64,000 bases of DNA from JANWXR01 sp964608265 (GCA_964608265.1 CAZSNP010000017.1:10623-74622); one strand, 5' to 3'; positions 24,717 through 33,862 are shown, counted from the first letter of the stretch. The notes: generated by a model not told the origin, from the letters alone. Numbers and translations are program-made.

Positions 24717-26320
24717 CCCCCGAAGAGCTGGAGCAAATCGCCCTCAAAGAAAACCAGGCCCGCCAACAGATCCCGCATACGATTGATGTGTGCCTGGGGA
24801 CGACATGTATGGCGCTGCAGGGCGACAAAATCAAGGCAGCCCTGACCACGGAGGCCGCCCAACATCCGGTAGGCTCGAAGTGTAAGGTGCGCGGCGTCGG
24901 CTGCCCCGGCCTGTGTTCGCTCGGGCCGCTGGTCGCCGTGAATCCCGACGGTCACCTGTACAAGTCGGTGACGCCGGAGGACGCGCCAGCCATCGTCAAC
25001 AGCCTGGGGGGTGAGCCGGTCTCGCGTCTGCAATGCGATACCCGGCAGCCGTTCTTCACGCGTCAGGTGAAAATCGTCCTCGAAAACTCCGGCAACATCG
25101 ACCCGGAGCGGATGGAGGACTACATCGCCGCCGGCGGGTACGAGGCCCTGCTCAAGGCCGTGACCGATATGTCGCCGACCGAGGTGCTCGAGGAGATCGT
25201 GAAGAGTGGCCTGCGCGGGCGCGGCGGCGCGGGCTTCCCGACGGGCCTCAAATGGCGCACCGTTGCCAAAGCCCAGGGCGCGCGCAAATTCGTGGTCTGC
25301 AACGGCGACGAAGGCGACCCGGGTGCGTTCATGGATCGCAGCGTGATGGAGAGCGACCCGCATCGCGTGCTCGAGGGCATGGCGCTGGCGGCTTACGCGG
25401 TCGGCGCGAGCGAGGGGTTCCTCTATGTGCGGGCGGAATACCCGCTGGCCGTCAAGCGCTTGAAGCAGGCCATGAAGCAGGCCGAGCGCGCCGGCCTGCT
25501 CGGGCACACTATCGGTGGCACCGCCTTCAGCTTTCGCGCCGAGGTGCGGTTGGGGGCGGGCGCCTTCGTCTGCGGCGAGGAGACGGCCCTCATGGCCTCC
25601 ATCGAGGGCAAGCGCGGCAGCCCCCGGCCCCGCCCACCCTATCCGGCGGAGAGCGGGCTGTGGCATAGCCCGACATTGATCAACAACGTCGAGACCTTCG
25701 CCAACGTGCCGACGATCATTCGCAAAGGGGCGGACTGGTTCGCCAGCATCGGCACCGGCAAAAGCAAGGGCACCAAGGTCTTCGCGCTGACGGGCCGCGT
25801 CCACAACACCGGTTTGATCGAAGTGCCGATGGGCATCCCGCTGCGCGAGATCATCTTCGAGATCGGCGGCGGCATCCCCGACGGACGCAGGTTCAAGGCC
25901 GTGCAGACCGGCGGCCCATCCGGCGGCTGCATCCCGGCCGAGCACCTCGATATGCCGGTGGATTATGAGTCGCTGGCCTCGGTCGGCTCGATCATGGGGT
26001 CGGGCGGCATGATCGTGATGGATGAAACGTCGTCGATGGTCGATGTCGCCAAGTATTTCATGGAGTTCTGCAAATCCGAATCGTGCGGCAAATGCGTGCC
26101 GTGCCGCGTCGGCACCGCGCAGATGCACACCCTGCTCGACCTGATCTCGGCGGGCGAAGCGACGGAGCGCGATCTCGAACGGCTGGAGATGTTGTGCGAC
26201 ATGGTGAAGCACACCAGCCTGTGCGGCCTCGGGCAGAGCGCGCCCAATCCGGTGTTGAGCACACTGCGCTACTTCCGGCATGAATACGAGGCGCGCCTGT
26301 TGAATGGAGGCCCGGCATGA
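24713..26320 (+). CDS. hoxF: Bidirectional hydrogenase diaphorase subunit HoxF (NuoF-like)
   Basis: This 535-residue NAD(H)-oxidising subunit holds FMN. An N-terminal thioredoxin-like [2Fe-2S] domain (Cys in CLGTTC near 24-29 and GCPGLCSLG near 63-71) precedes the NuoF core. In the core, RGRGGAGFPTGLKW near 170 binds FMN and NADH, and CGEETALMASIEG follows near 288. The [4Fe-4S] motif SCGKCVPCRVGT lies near 459-470, with a fourth Cys further on. The ATG at 24713 overlaps the hoxE stop, and its own stop overlaps hoxU by ATGA. Confidence 0.94.
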   Translation: MTPEELEQIALKENQARQQIPHTIDVCLGTTCMALQGDKIKAALTTEAAQHPVGSKCKVRGVGCPGLCSLGPLVAVNPDGHLYKSVTPEDAPAIVNSLGGEPVSRLQCDTRQPFFTRQVKIVLENSGNIDPERMEDYIAAGGYEALLKAVTDMSPTEVLEEIVKSGLRGRGGAGFPTGLKWRTVAKAQGARKFVVCNGDEGDPGAFMDRSVMESDPHRVLEGMALAAYAVGASEGFLYVRAEYPLAVKRLKQAMKQAERAGLLGHTIGGTAFSFRAEVRLGAGAFVCGEETALMASIEGKRGSPRPRPPYPAESGLWHSPTLINNVETFANVPTIIRKGADWFASIGTGKSKGTKVFALTGRVHNTGLIEVPMGIPLREIIFEIGGGIPDGRRFKAVQTGGPSGGCIPAEHLDMPVDYESLASVGSIMGSGGMIVMDETSSMVDVAKYFMEFCKSESCGKCVPCRVGTAQMHTLLDLISAGEATERDLERLEMLCDMVKHTSLCGLGQSAPNPVLSTLRYFRHEYEARLLNGGPA

Positions 26321-27042
26321 CGACCCCCAGCCAGGTCCTGACGTTGAAGATCGACGGGCAGGATGTGACCGGCCGCGCCGACGAGACGATTTTGCAGGTG
26401 GCGCGCGAGAACGGCATCTTCATCCCGACCCTGTGTTACCTCGACAGCCTCACCGCCATCGGCGCGTGCCGGTTGTGTCTGGTGGAGATCAAAGGCTCGG
26501 CCAAACTGGTCTCCGCCTGCGTGACTGTCATCACCCAGGGCATGGAGGTCTCCACCGGGTCGGAGCGGCTCGAACGCTATCGGCGCATGATCGTCGAGTT
26601 GCTCTTTTCGGAGCGCAATCACATCTGTTCGGTGTGCGTGGCCAACGGGCACTGCGATTTGCAGACGCTGGCCGTTCGCACCGGCGTCACCTACATCAAC
26701 TTCCCCTATCGCCATCCCCGCCTCAAGGTGGATGCCAGCCATGAGCGTTTCGGCCTCGATCACAATCGCTGCGTCCTGTGCACGCGCTGTGTGCGGGTGT
26801 GCGATGAAATCGAGGGCGCGCATGTGTGGGATATCGGCGGGCGCGGCATCGAGGCCTGCATCGTGGCCGACCTCGACCTGCCGTGGGGTGAGTCGACGAC
26901 GTGCACAAGTTGCGGCAAGTGTGTGCAGGTCTGCCCGACGGGGGCGCTGTTCAAAAAGGGCCTGGCCGCAGCCGAGTCCGTCAAGCATCGTTCCTTCCTG
27001 GTGCGGCTGACGGAGATGCGGGAGGGTGAGGATGAGCGCTAA
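26317..27042 (+). CDS. hoxU: Bidirectional hydrogenase diaphorase subunit HoxU
   Basis: This 241-residue iron-sulfur subunit links the diaphorase to the hydrogenase dimer. A plant-type [2Fe-2S] domain lies at the N-terminus (Cys in CYLDSLTAIGACRLC near 35-49). A NuoG-like Cys/His segment (HICSVCVANGHC near 107-118) follows. Two ferredoxin-type [4Fe-4S] motifs follow, CVLCTRCVRVC near 148-158 and CTSCGKCVQVC near 191-201. It overlaps hoxY by 11 nt. Confidence 0.93.
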   Translation: MTTPSQVLTLKIDGQDVTGRADETILQVARENGIFIPTLCYLDSLTAIGACRLCLVEIKGSAKLVSACVTVITQGMEVSTGSERLERYRRMIVELLFSERNHICSVCVANGHCDLQTLAVRTGVTYINFPYRHPRLKVDASHERFGLDHNRCVLCTRCVRVCDEIEGAHVWDIGGRGIEACIVADLDLPWGESTTCTSCGKCVQVCPTGALFKKGLAAAESVKHRSFLVRLTEMREGEDER

Positions 27043-27568
27043 ACTCAAGTTTGCCACGGTCTGGCTCGACGGCTGCTCGGGCTGTCACATGTCGTTCCTC
27101 GATATTGACGAGCGTCTGATCATCCTGGCCGAAAAGGTGGAGGTTGTTTACAGCCCGCTGGTGGACCCGAAAGACTTTCCCGAGATGGTGGACATCACGC
27201 TGGTGGAGGGCGCCGTCAGCAGCCAGGACGACCTCGACAAAATCCGGAAGGTGCGCGCCCACACCAAAACACTGGTCGCGCTTGGCGATTGTGCGGTGAC
27301 GGCCAACGTGCCCTCGATGCGCAACCCCTTCGGCGTGGAGGCGATTGTGCAGCGGGCGTACTACGAAAACGTCAACCTCCAGCCGCAGACGCCGACCGAC
27401 CACCTGCCGCCGCTGCTGAAGCGCGCCCGCCCGGTGCATGACATCGTGCCGGTGGATATCCACATCCCCGGGTGCGCACCGGCGGCGGATACCATCTTTG
27501 AGGTGCTGGTGGCGCTGGTAGAGGGCCGCCAACCGGACGTTAACGCCCTGACACGCTTTGGGGCGTGA
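27032..27568 (+). CDS. hoxY: [NiFe]-hydrogenase small subunit HoxY
   Basis: This 178-residue short small subunit has only the proximal [4Fe-4S] cluster, as in group-3d enzymes. Ligands lie in DGCSGCH near 13-19, GDCAVTA near 87-93 and PGCAP near 147-151. There is no signal peptide, so it is cytoplasmic. I start at the ATG at 27032, preceded by GGAGGG five bases earlier; a GTG at 27026 is less likely. A repeat with CACGTTTCACG units separates it from hoxH. Confidence 0.92.
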   Translation: MSAKLKFATVWLDGCSGCHMSFLDIDERLIILAEKVEVVYSPLVDPKDFPEMVDITLVEGAVSSQDDLDKIRKVRAHTKTLVALGDCAVTANVPSMRNPFGVEAIVQRAYYENVNLQPQTPTDHLPPLLKRARPVHDIVPVDIHIPGCAPAADTIFEVLVALVEGRQPDVNALTRFGA

Positions 27569-27575
27569 GACCTGA

Positions 27576-27635
27576 GACGTGAAGCGTAAGACGTGCTGAG
27601 GTGCCAACCCAGGTTCACGTTTCACGCTTCACGCG
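27576..27635. repeat. 20-nt imperfect inverted repeat between hoxY and hoxH
   Basis: The arm at 27576-27595 and the arm at 27616-27635 pair at 16 of 20 bases and are made of ACGTGAA/TTCACGC-type 7-nt units. It ends 9 nt before the hoxH ATG, which lacks a Shine-Dalgarno sequence. A sister copy is at 44007-44070. Confidence 0.85.
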
Positions 27636-27644
27636 TAGATCACC

Positions 27645-29066
27645 ATGAGCCGGACGATTACGATAGACCCCGTCACCCGCATCGAAGGCCACTCGCGCAT
27701 CACGATTCAACTGGATGAGCAGGGCGAAGTGCGCGACGCGCACCTGCACATCACCCAGTTTCGCGGCTTCGAGAAGTTCTGCGAGGGCCGCCCCTTCACC
27801 GAGATGCCGGCGCTGATGGCCCGCATCTGCGGCATCTGCCCGGTGAGCCACCTCGTCGCCTCGGCCAAGGCCTGCGATGCGCTGATGGCGGTGCAGATCC
27901 CGATCGCCGGCGCGAACCTGCGACGCATCATCAACCTCAGCCAATTGGTGCAATCGCATGCGCTGGCCTTTTTCCATCTGGCCTCGCCCGATTTCCTGCT
28001 CGGGCTGGATAGCGACCCGGCCAGGCGCAACATCTTCGGGGTGCTGGAGGTGCGGCCCGAGCTGGCGCGCGACGGCGTGCGGCTGCGGCAATTCGGCCAG
28101 CAGGTCATCGAGGCGCTCGGCGGCAAACGCATCCACCCGCCGAACATCGTGCCCGGCGGCCTCAGCCAGCCGCTGCAGCCCGAGCACCGCGATCGCTTCC
28201 TGAAAGAACTGCCCGAAGTCATCCGACAGGCGGAGCGCGCTGTGGAGTGGTTCCACGAGGAGACCGCCCGCTTCGGCGAGGAGGTGCGCACCTTCGGCAA
28301 CTTCCCCAGCATGTTCATGGGGCTGGTCACGCCGGAGGGCGAGTTGGAGCACTACGATGGCCGGCTGCGCATCGTCGGGACCGAAGGCACGGTCGTGGCC
28401 GACCAGCTCAACCCCGCGCACTATCAGGATTTCCTCGGCGAGGCCGTCGAGCCGTACTCATATCTCAAGTTCCCGTATTACAAACCGCTCGGCTATCCGG
28501 TCGGGTCATACCGCGTTGGGCCGCTGGCTCGCCTCAACCTCGCCAGGCGCTGCGGCACACCGCGCGCCGACCGCGCGCTGGCCGCCTTCCGCCAGATGGA
28601 CGGCGTGCTGCGCAGTTCGTTCTACTATCACGAGGCGCGGCTGATCGAAATCCTGTATGGCCTGGAGCGCATCGAACAATTGCTGCTCGACCCGGCGACG
28701 AGCGACTCGCATGTGCGTGCCTTCGCCAGCCCGAACAACCACGAGGGCGTCGGCGTCTCCGAAGCCCCGCGCGGCACCCTGCTCCATCACTACAAGATTG
28801 ACGACAACGGGTTGATGGTGTGGGCCAACCTCATCATCGCCACCGGCCACAACAACATGGCGATGAATCAGAGTGTGCAGCAGGTGGCCCGGTATTTCGT
28901 CAAGGGCAACGCGCTCAAAGAAGGGATGCTCAATCGGGTAGAGGCCGTCATCCGCGCCTACGACCCATGCCTGAGCTGCTCCACCCACGCCGCCGGCCAG
29001 ATGGCGCTGGTGGTGGATTTGCGCGGGCCGGAGGGCGAACTGCTCGACCAGGCGATTCGAGGTTGA
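27645..29066 (+). CDS. hoxH: [NiFe]-hydrogenase large subunit HoxH
   Basis: This 473-residue catalytic subunit carries the Ni-Fe site. The N-terminal pair is in RICGICPVSH near 61-70, and the C-terminal pair is in DPCLSCSTH near 443-451. About 22 residues follow this last motif and would be cut off by the protease encoded next (HoxW), the normal maturation step. Together with HoxEFUY it forms a soluble NAD-linked bidirectional hydrogenase. The start follows a repeat with no visible ribosome-binding site. Confidence 0.94.
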   Translation: MSRTITIDPVTRIEGHSRITIQLDEQGEVRDAHLHITQFRGFEKFCEGRPFTEMPALMARICGICPVSHLVASAKACDALMAVQIPIAGANLRRIINLSQLVQSHALAFFHLASPDFLLGLDSDPARRNIFGVLEVRPELARDGVRLRQFGQQVIEALGGKRIHPPNIVPGGLSQPLQPEHRDRFLKELPEVIRQAERAVEWFHEETARFGEEVRTFGNFPSMFMGLVTPEGELEHYDGRLRIVGTEGTVVADQLNPAHYQDFLGEAVEPYSYLKFPYYKPLGYPVGSYRVGPLARLNLARRCGTPRADRALAAFRQMDGVLRSSFYYHEARLIEILYGLERIEQLLLDPATSDSHVRAFASPNNHEGVGVSEAPRGTLLHHYKIDDNGLMVWANLIIATGHNNMAMNQSVQQVARYFVKGNALKEGMLNRVEAVIRAYDPCLSCSTHAAGQMALVVDLRGPEGELLDQAIRG

Positions 29067-29069
29067 GCG

Positions 29070-29510
29070 ATGCGGCTGTTAGTGATCGGCTTCGGCAACC
29101 CGCTGCGCAGCGACGACGGCCTGGGCTGGCGCATCGCCGAGCGCCTGGCCGCCGAGTGGCCCGAAGCCGAAGTCATCACCTGCCAGCAACTGACGCCTGA
29201 ACTGGCCGAGCCGATCAGCCGCGCGGCGCGGGTGGCCTTTGTGGATGCAGCGGCCAACGGCGCGCCGGGCCGCCTTCACGAGCAGCGCCTGCTGCCGGCG
29301 GCTGTCGCTCCGGCCTCGTTCACCCATCACCTCAGCCCCAACGCGCTGCTGGCGCTATCTGAAAAGATATACGGCCACTTGCCCGAAGCCGCCCTCTTCA
29401 CCGTCACGGGCGAGTCGTTTGATTACGGCCAGACGCTCTCGCCGGCGGTCGAAGCCGCGCTGCCGGGTTTGATCCGGCGGATTAGGGATTGGGAGCACCG
29501 GCCCGACTGA
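29070..29510 (+). CDS. hoxW: Hydrogenase maturation endopeptidase HoxW
   Basis: This 146-residue peptidase of the HyaD/HoxW family removes the C-terminal tail of HoxH after nickel insertion. The family start VIGFGNPLRSDDGLGW holds the metal-binding Asp near residue 16-17. A second metal ligand is likely the FVDAA segment near 57-61, and a His pair (FTHHLSPNAL) lies near 89-98. It starts three bases after the hoxH stop and ends the operon just before a strong terminator. Confidence 0.92.
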   Translation: MRLLVIGFGNPLRSDDGLGWRIAERLAAEWPEAEVITCQQLTPELAEPISRAARVAFVDAAANGAPGRLHEQRLLPAAVAPASFTHHLSPNALLALSEKIYGHLPEAALFTVTGESFDYGQTLSPAVEAALPGLIRRIRDWEHRPD

Positions 29511-29530
29511 ACAGGCCGAACGCACACCGA

Positions 29531-29562
29531 GGGCGACAGCGGGTTTGGCTGCCGCCCTTTTT
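29531..29562 (+). terminator. Rho-independent terminator after the hox operon
   Basis: GGGCG and CAGC at the left pair with GCTG and CGCCC at the right around a 7-nt loop, with one mismatch in the stem. A run of five T follows at 29558-29562. It ends the hoxEFUYHW transcript. Confidence 0.85.
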
Positions 29563-29733
29563 GTTGGGTTACTCCGGAATCTATGCCACCCATCACCCGG
29601 AACAATGATGGGCAGCGGTGTCCCCCACCTGGGATTGCGCCCTCGACCCCCTGGCGAAGATACCGGAGTTCAAGGTCTGTGCGGTGCGGATCGAAAGCCC
29701 GCCTGGGCCGAGCGTGAATTGAGGGTGAAAGCG

Positions 29734-29759
29734 AAACGGCGACCGAAGGGTGGTCGCCG
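29734..29759 (-). terminator. Terminator for the tRNA-Arg gene
   Basis: An 8-bp perfect stem (29737-29744 with 29752-29759; CGGCGACC/GGTCGCCG) lies just past the tRNA 3' end on the minus strand and is followed by TTTCGCTTTC. Confidence 0.6.
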
Positions 29760-29767
29760 TCGCGGGT

Positions 29768-29844
29768 TGGTGCGCCCGGCGGGAATCGAACCCACAACCA
29801 ACAGCTTAGAAGGCTGCTGCTCTGTCCGATTGAGCTACGGGCGC
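29768..29844 (-). tRNA. tRNA-Arg, anticodon TCT, with encoded CCA
   Basis: The minus strand folds into a full cloverleaf. It has a 7-bp acceptor GCGCCCG/CGGGCGC, a GCTC/GAGC D stem, an anticodon loop CTTCTAA with TCT, and a T arm with TTCGATT. The discriminator A at 29771 is followed by an encoded CCA (29770-29768). It decodes AGA. It sits between the hydrogenase operon and the molybdenum-hydroxylase island, a possible integration boundary. Confidence 0.95.
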
Positions 29845-30018
29845 CACAGGCACGATTATAGCCGAGTGATCTTGGGCGATGGGAACATTGCCTGGACCGC
29901 GCCAGGCGAGTAGAATTTAACTATCCCGGTCACGCGGTCGTCTCCTGTTCGTGCAGAGGCGGCGTCGGGCCCCCCGCCCGTCGAAAAGTGCCACGGACCA
30001 TTCTCTGGAGAATGGGCT

Positions 30019-30924
30019 GTGCCGCTCTGGGAACACTATCACCTTCCGACAACGGTCGAGTCCGCGCTCGACTATCTGGCGCGCTATGCCGGGGCTGCCC
30101 GCGTGGTGGCCGGCGGCACCGATTTGCTGCTCGAGATGCAGCAGGGCCGCAAGCCGCCGGTCAGGGCCCTGGTTGATGTCACCCACATCCCCGAACTGAA
30201 CTTCCTCGGCCAGGCCGGCGAGTTCGTCCACATCGGCGCCGGCGTCACTCACACGGCTATCATCCAGTCCCCGATTCTGGTTTCGTACGCGACCTGTCTG
30301 ATCGAGTCGTGCGGGGTGATCGGCGGGCCGCAGGTGCGGAACGTGGCGACGCTCGGCGGCAACGTCGCCCACGCGCTGCCCGCCGGCGACGGCACGCTGT
30401 CGCTCGTCGCCCTCGACGCCGAGGCCGAGGTCGCCTCGCTCCGAGGTCGCGAATGGCAGCCCATCCTCTCGCTCTACAAAGGCCCGGGCAAGACCGCCCT
30501 CGGCCCCGATGAGCTGATCGTGCGTTTTCGCTTTCGCGGCACCACGCGTGGCGAGGGCAGCGCCTTCAAACGCATCATGCGACCACAGGGCGTGGCCTTG
30601 CCGATCCTCGGGCTCGCGGCCTGGGTGCGCGTGGGCGACGGAGTCATCGAGGCCGCGCGGCTGGCCCTCGGCCCGGCAGGCCCGGCGCCGCTGCGGGCGC
30701 GCCAGGCCGAGGCGTTTCTCGTCGGCCAGGCTCCGGCTGCGTTGCCCACATTGCAGGTTGCCGAACTCGTGCTCGGCGAGGCGCAATTGCGCACCAGCGC
30801 GCATCGCGCCACCGCCGAGTACCGGCGCGAATTGATATTGCCATTGGTCGAACGCGCGCTGCCGCTGGCCGTTCAACGTGCCCTCACCGGCGAAATAGTC
30901 CCCGAAGGCATCGGAGAAGGATAA
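30019..30924 (+). CDS. Molybdenum hydroxylase FAD-binding subunit (CoxM/XdhB-type)
   Basis: This 301-residue FAD subunit belongs to the xanthine dehydrogenase family. The FAD-binding motifs ARVVAGGTDLL near 27-37 and TLGGNVAHALPAGD near 112-125 are clear, and the C-terminal CO-dehydrogenase flavoprotein domain follows. I use the GTG at 30019, preceded by GGAGAAT. It pairs with the fused iron-sulfur/molybdenum protein four bases downstream. First gene of the long plus-strand island. Confidence 0.9.
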   Translation: MPLWEHYHLPTTVESALDYLARYAGAARVVAGGTDLLLEMQQGRKPPVRALVDVTHIPELNFLGQAGEFVHIGAGVTHTAIIQSPILVSYATCLIESCGVIGGPQVRNVATLGGNVAHALPAGDGTLSLVALDAEAEVASLRGREWQPILSLYKGPGKTALGPDELIVRFRFRGTTRGEGSAFKRIMRPQGVALPILGLAAWVRVGDGVIEAARLALGPAGPAPLRARQAEAFLVGQAPAALPTLQVAELVLGEAQLRTSAHRATAEYRRELILPLVERALPLAVQRALTGEIVPEGIGEG

Positions 30925-30928
30925 CATC

Positions 30929-33862
30929 ATGGCAACGCTCAAGTTCACCCTCAACGGCGCGCCGACCGACATCGAAATCGGTGAGAACGAATACTTGGCC
31001 GAGGTGTTGCGCTATCGGCTCGGCCTGACCGGCACGAAGATCGGCTGCAACGAAGCCGAGTGCGGCATCTGCACCGTGCTCGTCAACGGCACACCGATGG
31101 TGTCGTGCATCTACCCGGCGCTCAAGGCCGAAGGCGCGCAGGTACAGACAATCGAAGGGATCGCGGAGGAATGGTTATTGGTAATTGGTAATTCAATAAC
31201 CAATAACCAATTACCTGTTTTACACCCGCTGCAAAAAGCCTTCGTGCAAGGCGGCGCGCCGCAATGCGGCTTCTGCATCCCGGGGTTGATCATGACGGCC
31301 AAAGGGCTGATCGAGCAGAACCCCGATCCCACCGCGCACGACATCAAGGTCGCGCTGAAGGACACCTATTGCCGCTGCGCGGGCTATAGCTTCATCACGC
31401 ACGCGATTCAGTCGGCGGCGAAGGAAGTGCGGGAAACGAGGCAAGCGAGGGAAGCGGGCCGGGCCTCGAATGCGCCGCTGCAACATTTGCCCCCGCTGCC
31501 CGAAACCAAGGCCCCGCTCAACGTCATCGGCCGCCCGCTGCCCCGGCCCGATGGGGTGGAGAAAGTGACGGGCGCAGCGAAGTACACCGACGACTACGTC
31601 TTCCCGGGGATGCTGCACGCGCGCACGTTGCGGGCCGGGCACCCGCATGCGCGCCTCGTCCGCATTGACACCGCCCGGGCGAAGGCGCTGCCGGGCGTGC
31701 GCGCGGTGCTCACCGCCGCCGACATCCCCGGCGAGAAGAATCACGGCCTCGTCATCTTCGATTGGCCGGCGCTGGCGCACGAGAAAGTCCGCTACATCGG
31801 CGACCCGGTGGCCATCGTCGCGGCGGAGACGCGCGACATCGCCACCGCCGCACTCGACCTGATCGAGGTCGAGTACGAGCCGCTGCCCGTCGTCACCGAC
31901 CCGGTGCAGGCCTACCAGCCCGACGCGCCTCGGGTGATGGAGGCGGGCAACCTGCTCAAGCACATCAAGGTTCGCAAAGGTGATCTGGCGCAGGGCTTCG
32001 CCGAGGCGGAGGTGATCCTCGAGAGGACCTTCCACACGCCGATCTACGAGCATGCCTTCCTCGAGCCGGAGTGCGCGATCGGGCGCATCGCCGAGGATGG
32101 CCGGATCGAGGTCATCGTCGGCTCGCAGATTCCGTATCAAGACCGCAGCCAGATCGCGCGCTGCCTCGGCCTGCCCGATGATCGCGTGCGCGTCATCGGC
32201 GCGCTGATCGGCGGCGGCTTCGGCGGCAAGGAGGACATCGCCGGGCAGATTCACGTGGCGCTGCTGGCGCAGGCCACGGGCAGGCCGGTGAAGATGCTGT
32301 ACGACCGGCACGAGTCGCTGCTCTTCCATCCCAAGCGCCATGCCACACAGATCAGGATCAAAATCGGCGCGAAGAACGACGGCACGCTGACCGCGGTCGA
32401 AACGGAGCTGTACGGCGATAGCGGTGCGTACGCCTCGCTGGGCGAAAAGGTGATGACGCGCGCGACGACGCACTCGGCCGGGCCGTATGCGGTGCCGCAC
32501 GTCGGGGCCGATTGTTACGCGATGTATACGAACAACCCACCGGCCGGCGCGTTCCGGGGCTTCGGCGTCACGCAATCCGCCTTCGCCGTCGAATCCGCCA
32601 TGGATATGCTGGCCGAAAAACTCAGCCTCGATCCGATTGAGTTGCGGCTCAGGAACATCCACCGTGTGGGCAGCGTGACCAACACCGGGCAGACGTTGAA
32701 AGAAAGCGTGGGGATGGAGAAGTGCCTGGTTTTGGTGGCGGCTGAAGTGAGACGGCAGACGGCAGACGGCCGTCCGCCGACCGCCGACCGCAAGCGCCGC
32801 GCGTGGGGCGTTGCCATCGGTTACAAGAACACCGGCCTCGGCGGCGGCGCGCCCGATAAGTCGGCGGCCGAGGTGGAGTTGTTCAGCGACGGCACCGCCG
32901 AGGTGCGCACCAGCTCGGCGGAGATCGGGCAGGGCCTCGTTGGCGTGCTGGCGATGTGCGCGGCCGAGGAGTTGGGGCTGCCGTACGAACGGGTGAAGGT
33001 GCTGCTCTCCGACACCGACCGCACGCCCGACGGCGGGCCGACGACGGCCTCGCGCCAAACGTACGTCACCGGCAACGCCGCCCGCATGGCCGCGCGCACG
33101 CTGCGCAACGCCCTCCAGGCCACGCTCAGCGAGCTGTACGACCAGCCGCCGCAAAACATCCGCTTCGAGGAGGGTCTGGCGCGCATTGGCGCGCTGGGAG
33201 AAGCGCGTCCAGCGCTCAACCAATCCGAATCAATGACGCGCTTCTCCAACCCGACCGAAGGTCGGGCGGCGCGCGTGGACGGCCACACCGTGCCGCTGGG
33301 CGAAGTGGCCGAGATCATGAAGCGCAACGGCCTCGAGCCGAAGGCGACGTACGAGTATTGGGCGCCGAAGACGCAGCCGCTCGGCACCGGCGGCGACATG
33401 CATTTCGCCTTTTCGTACGCGGCCCAGGCCGCCGAGGTCGAAGTGGATTTGGACACAGGCGAGGTGAAGGTTTTGCAGATGGTGGCCGCGCACGATATTG
33501 GCCGAGCCATCAACCCGCTGGCCCTGCAAGGCCAGATCGAGGGCGGCATGATCATGGGCCTCGGCCACGCCATCACCGAGGAGTTCATCGTCGAGGGCGG
33601 CTACGTCGTCACCGACTATCTCGCCCGCTACAAGATGCCGTCCATCAAACATGCGCCGAAGATCACGTCTTTCATCGTCGAAGATGAAACGACCGACGGC
33701 CCGTACGGCGCGAAGGGTGTGGGTGAGATCGCCAGCATCCCGACCATGCCCGCCATCGCCAACGCGGTGTACAACGCCTGCGGGGTGCGGTTGCTCAGGC
33801 TGCCGGTGGATCAGGACAGGTTGCTGCGCGCACTCAAGGCCGGGGAGAAGGAAGTGCTCTAG
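30929..33862 (+). CDS. Fused [2Fe-2S]/molybdopterin hydroxylase subunit (XdhD-like)
   Basis: This 977-residue protein has an N-terminal iron-sulfur part: Cys in GCNEAECGICTV near 36-47 and a second cluster in QCGFC near 111-115 and CRC near 150-152. A molybdopterin-binding catalytic part spans about 190-977. GGGFGGKED near 431, AFRGFGVTQSAF near 542 and the catalytic glutamate in AKGVGEIAS near 930 are family markers. The fused layout is that of XdhD-type, selenium-linked hydroxylases. It probably oxidises a purine or related heterocycle. Three segments look like in-frame repeat insertions: residues 82-96, about 609-622 and 757-773. Confidence 0.9.
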   Translation: MATLKFTLNGAPTDIEIGENEYLAEVLRYRLGLTGTKIGCNEAECGICTVLVNGTPMVSCIYPALKAEGAQVQTIEGIAEEWLLVIGNSITNNQLPVLHPLQKAFVQGGAPQCGFCIPGLIMTAKGLIEQNPDPTAHDIKVALKDTYCRCAGYSFITHAIQSAAKEVRETRQAREAGRASNAPLQHLPPLPETKAPLNVIGRPLPRPDGVEKVTGAAKYTDDYVFPGMLHARTLRAGHPHARLVRIDTARAKALPGVRAVLTAADIPGEKNHGLVIFDWPALAHEKVRYIGDPVAIVAAETRDIATAALDLIEVEYEPLPVVTDPVQAYQPDAPRVMEAGNLLKHIKVRKGDLAQGFAEAEVILERTFHTPIYEHAFLEPECAIGRIAEDGRIEVIVGSQIPYQDRSQIARCLGLPDDRVRVIGALIGGGFGGKEDIAGQIHVALLAQATGRPVKMLYDRHESLLFHPKRHATQIRIKIGAKNDGTLTAVETELYGDSGAYASLGEKVMTRATTHSAGPYAVPHVGADCYAMYTNNPPAGAFRGFGVTQSAFAVESAMDMLAEKLSLDPIELRLRNIHRVGSVTNTGQTLKESVGMEKCLVLVAAEVRRQTADGRPPTADRKRRAWGVAIGYKNTGLGGGAPDKSAAEVELFSDGTAEVRTSSAEIGQGLVGVLAMCAAEELGLPYERVKVLLSDTDRTPDGGPTTASRQTYVTGNAARMAARTLRNALQATLSELYDQPPQNIRFEEGLARIGALGEARPALNQSESMTRFSNPTEGRAARVDGHTVPLGEVAEIMKRNGLEPKATYEYWAPKTQPLGTGGDMHFAFSYAAQAAEVEVDLDTGEVKVLQMVAAHDIGRAINPLALQGQIEGGMIMGLGHAITEEFIVEGGYVVTDYLARYKMPSIKHAPKITSFIVEDETTDGPYGAKGVGEIASIPTMPAIANAVYNACGVRLLRLPVDQDRLLRALKAGEKEVL
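31173..31215. repeat. In-frame AATAACC-family palindrome inside the [2Fe-2S] domain
   Basis: GGTTATTGGTAATTGGTAAT (from 31173) is followed at once by the inverted run 31194-31215 of AATAACC/AATTACC heptads. It encodes a loop just before LHPLQKAF, where the family normally has none. The same site is hit in the gene at 53249. Confidence 0.85.
32754..32785. repeat. In-frame GGCAGAC-family inverted repeat in the hydroxylase gene
   Basis: GGCAGACGGCAGACGG and CCGTCCGCCGACCGCC pair at 12 of 16 bases. It encodes an Arg/Thr/Ala/Asp-rich loop (RRQTADGRPPTADRKRR). The family resembles the TCTGCCG heptads at 57003-57118. Confidence 0.7.
33197..33247. repeat. In-frame 13-bp perfect inverted repeat in the hydroxylase gene
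   Basis: GGAGAAGCGCGTC (33197-33209) and GACGCGCTTCTCC (33235-33247) are exact inverted copies. The encoded segment is Ser/Glu/Asn-rich and looks like an inserted surface loop. Confidence 0.8.

Noticed and set aside
31220..33223. Long antisense frame (667 codons) opposite the fused hydroxylase
   Set aside because: Same reason: codon-position mirror of a well supported gene.
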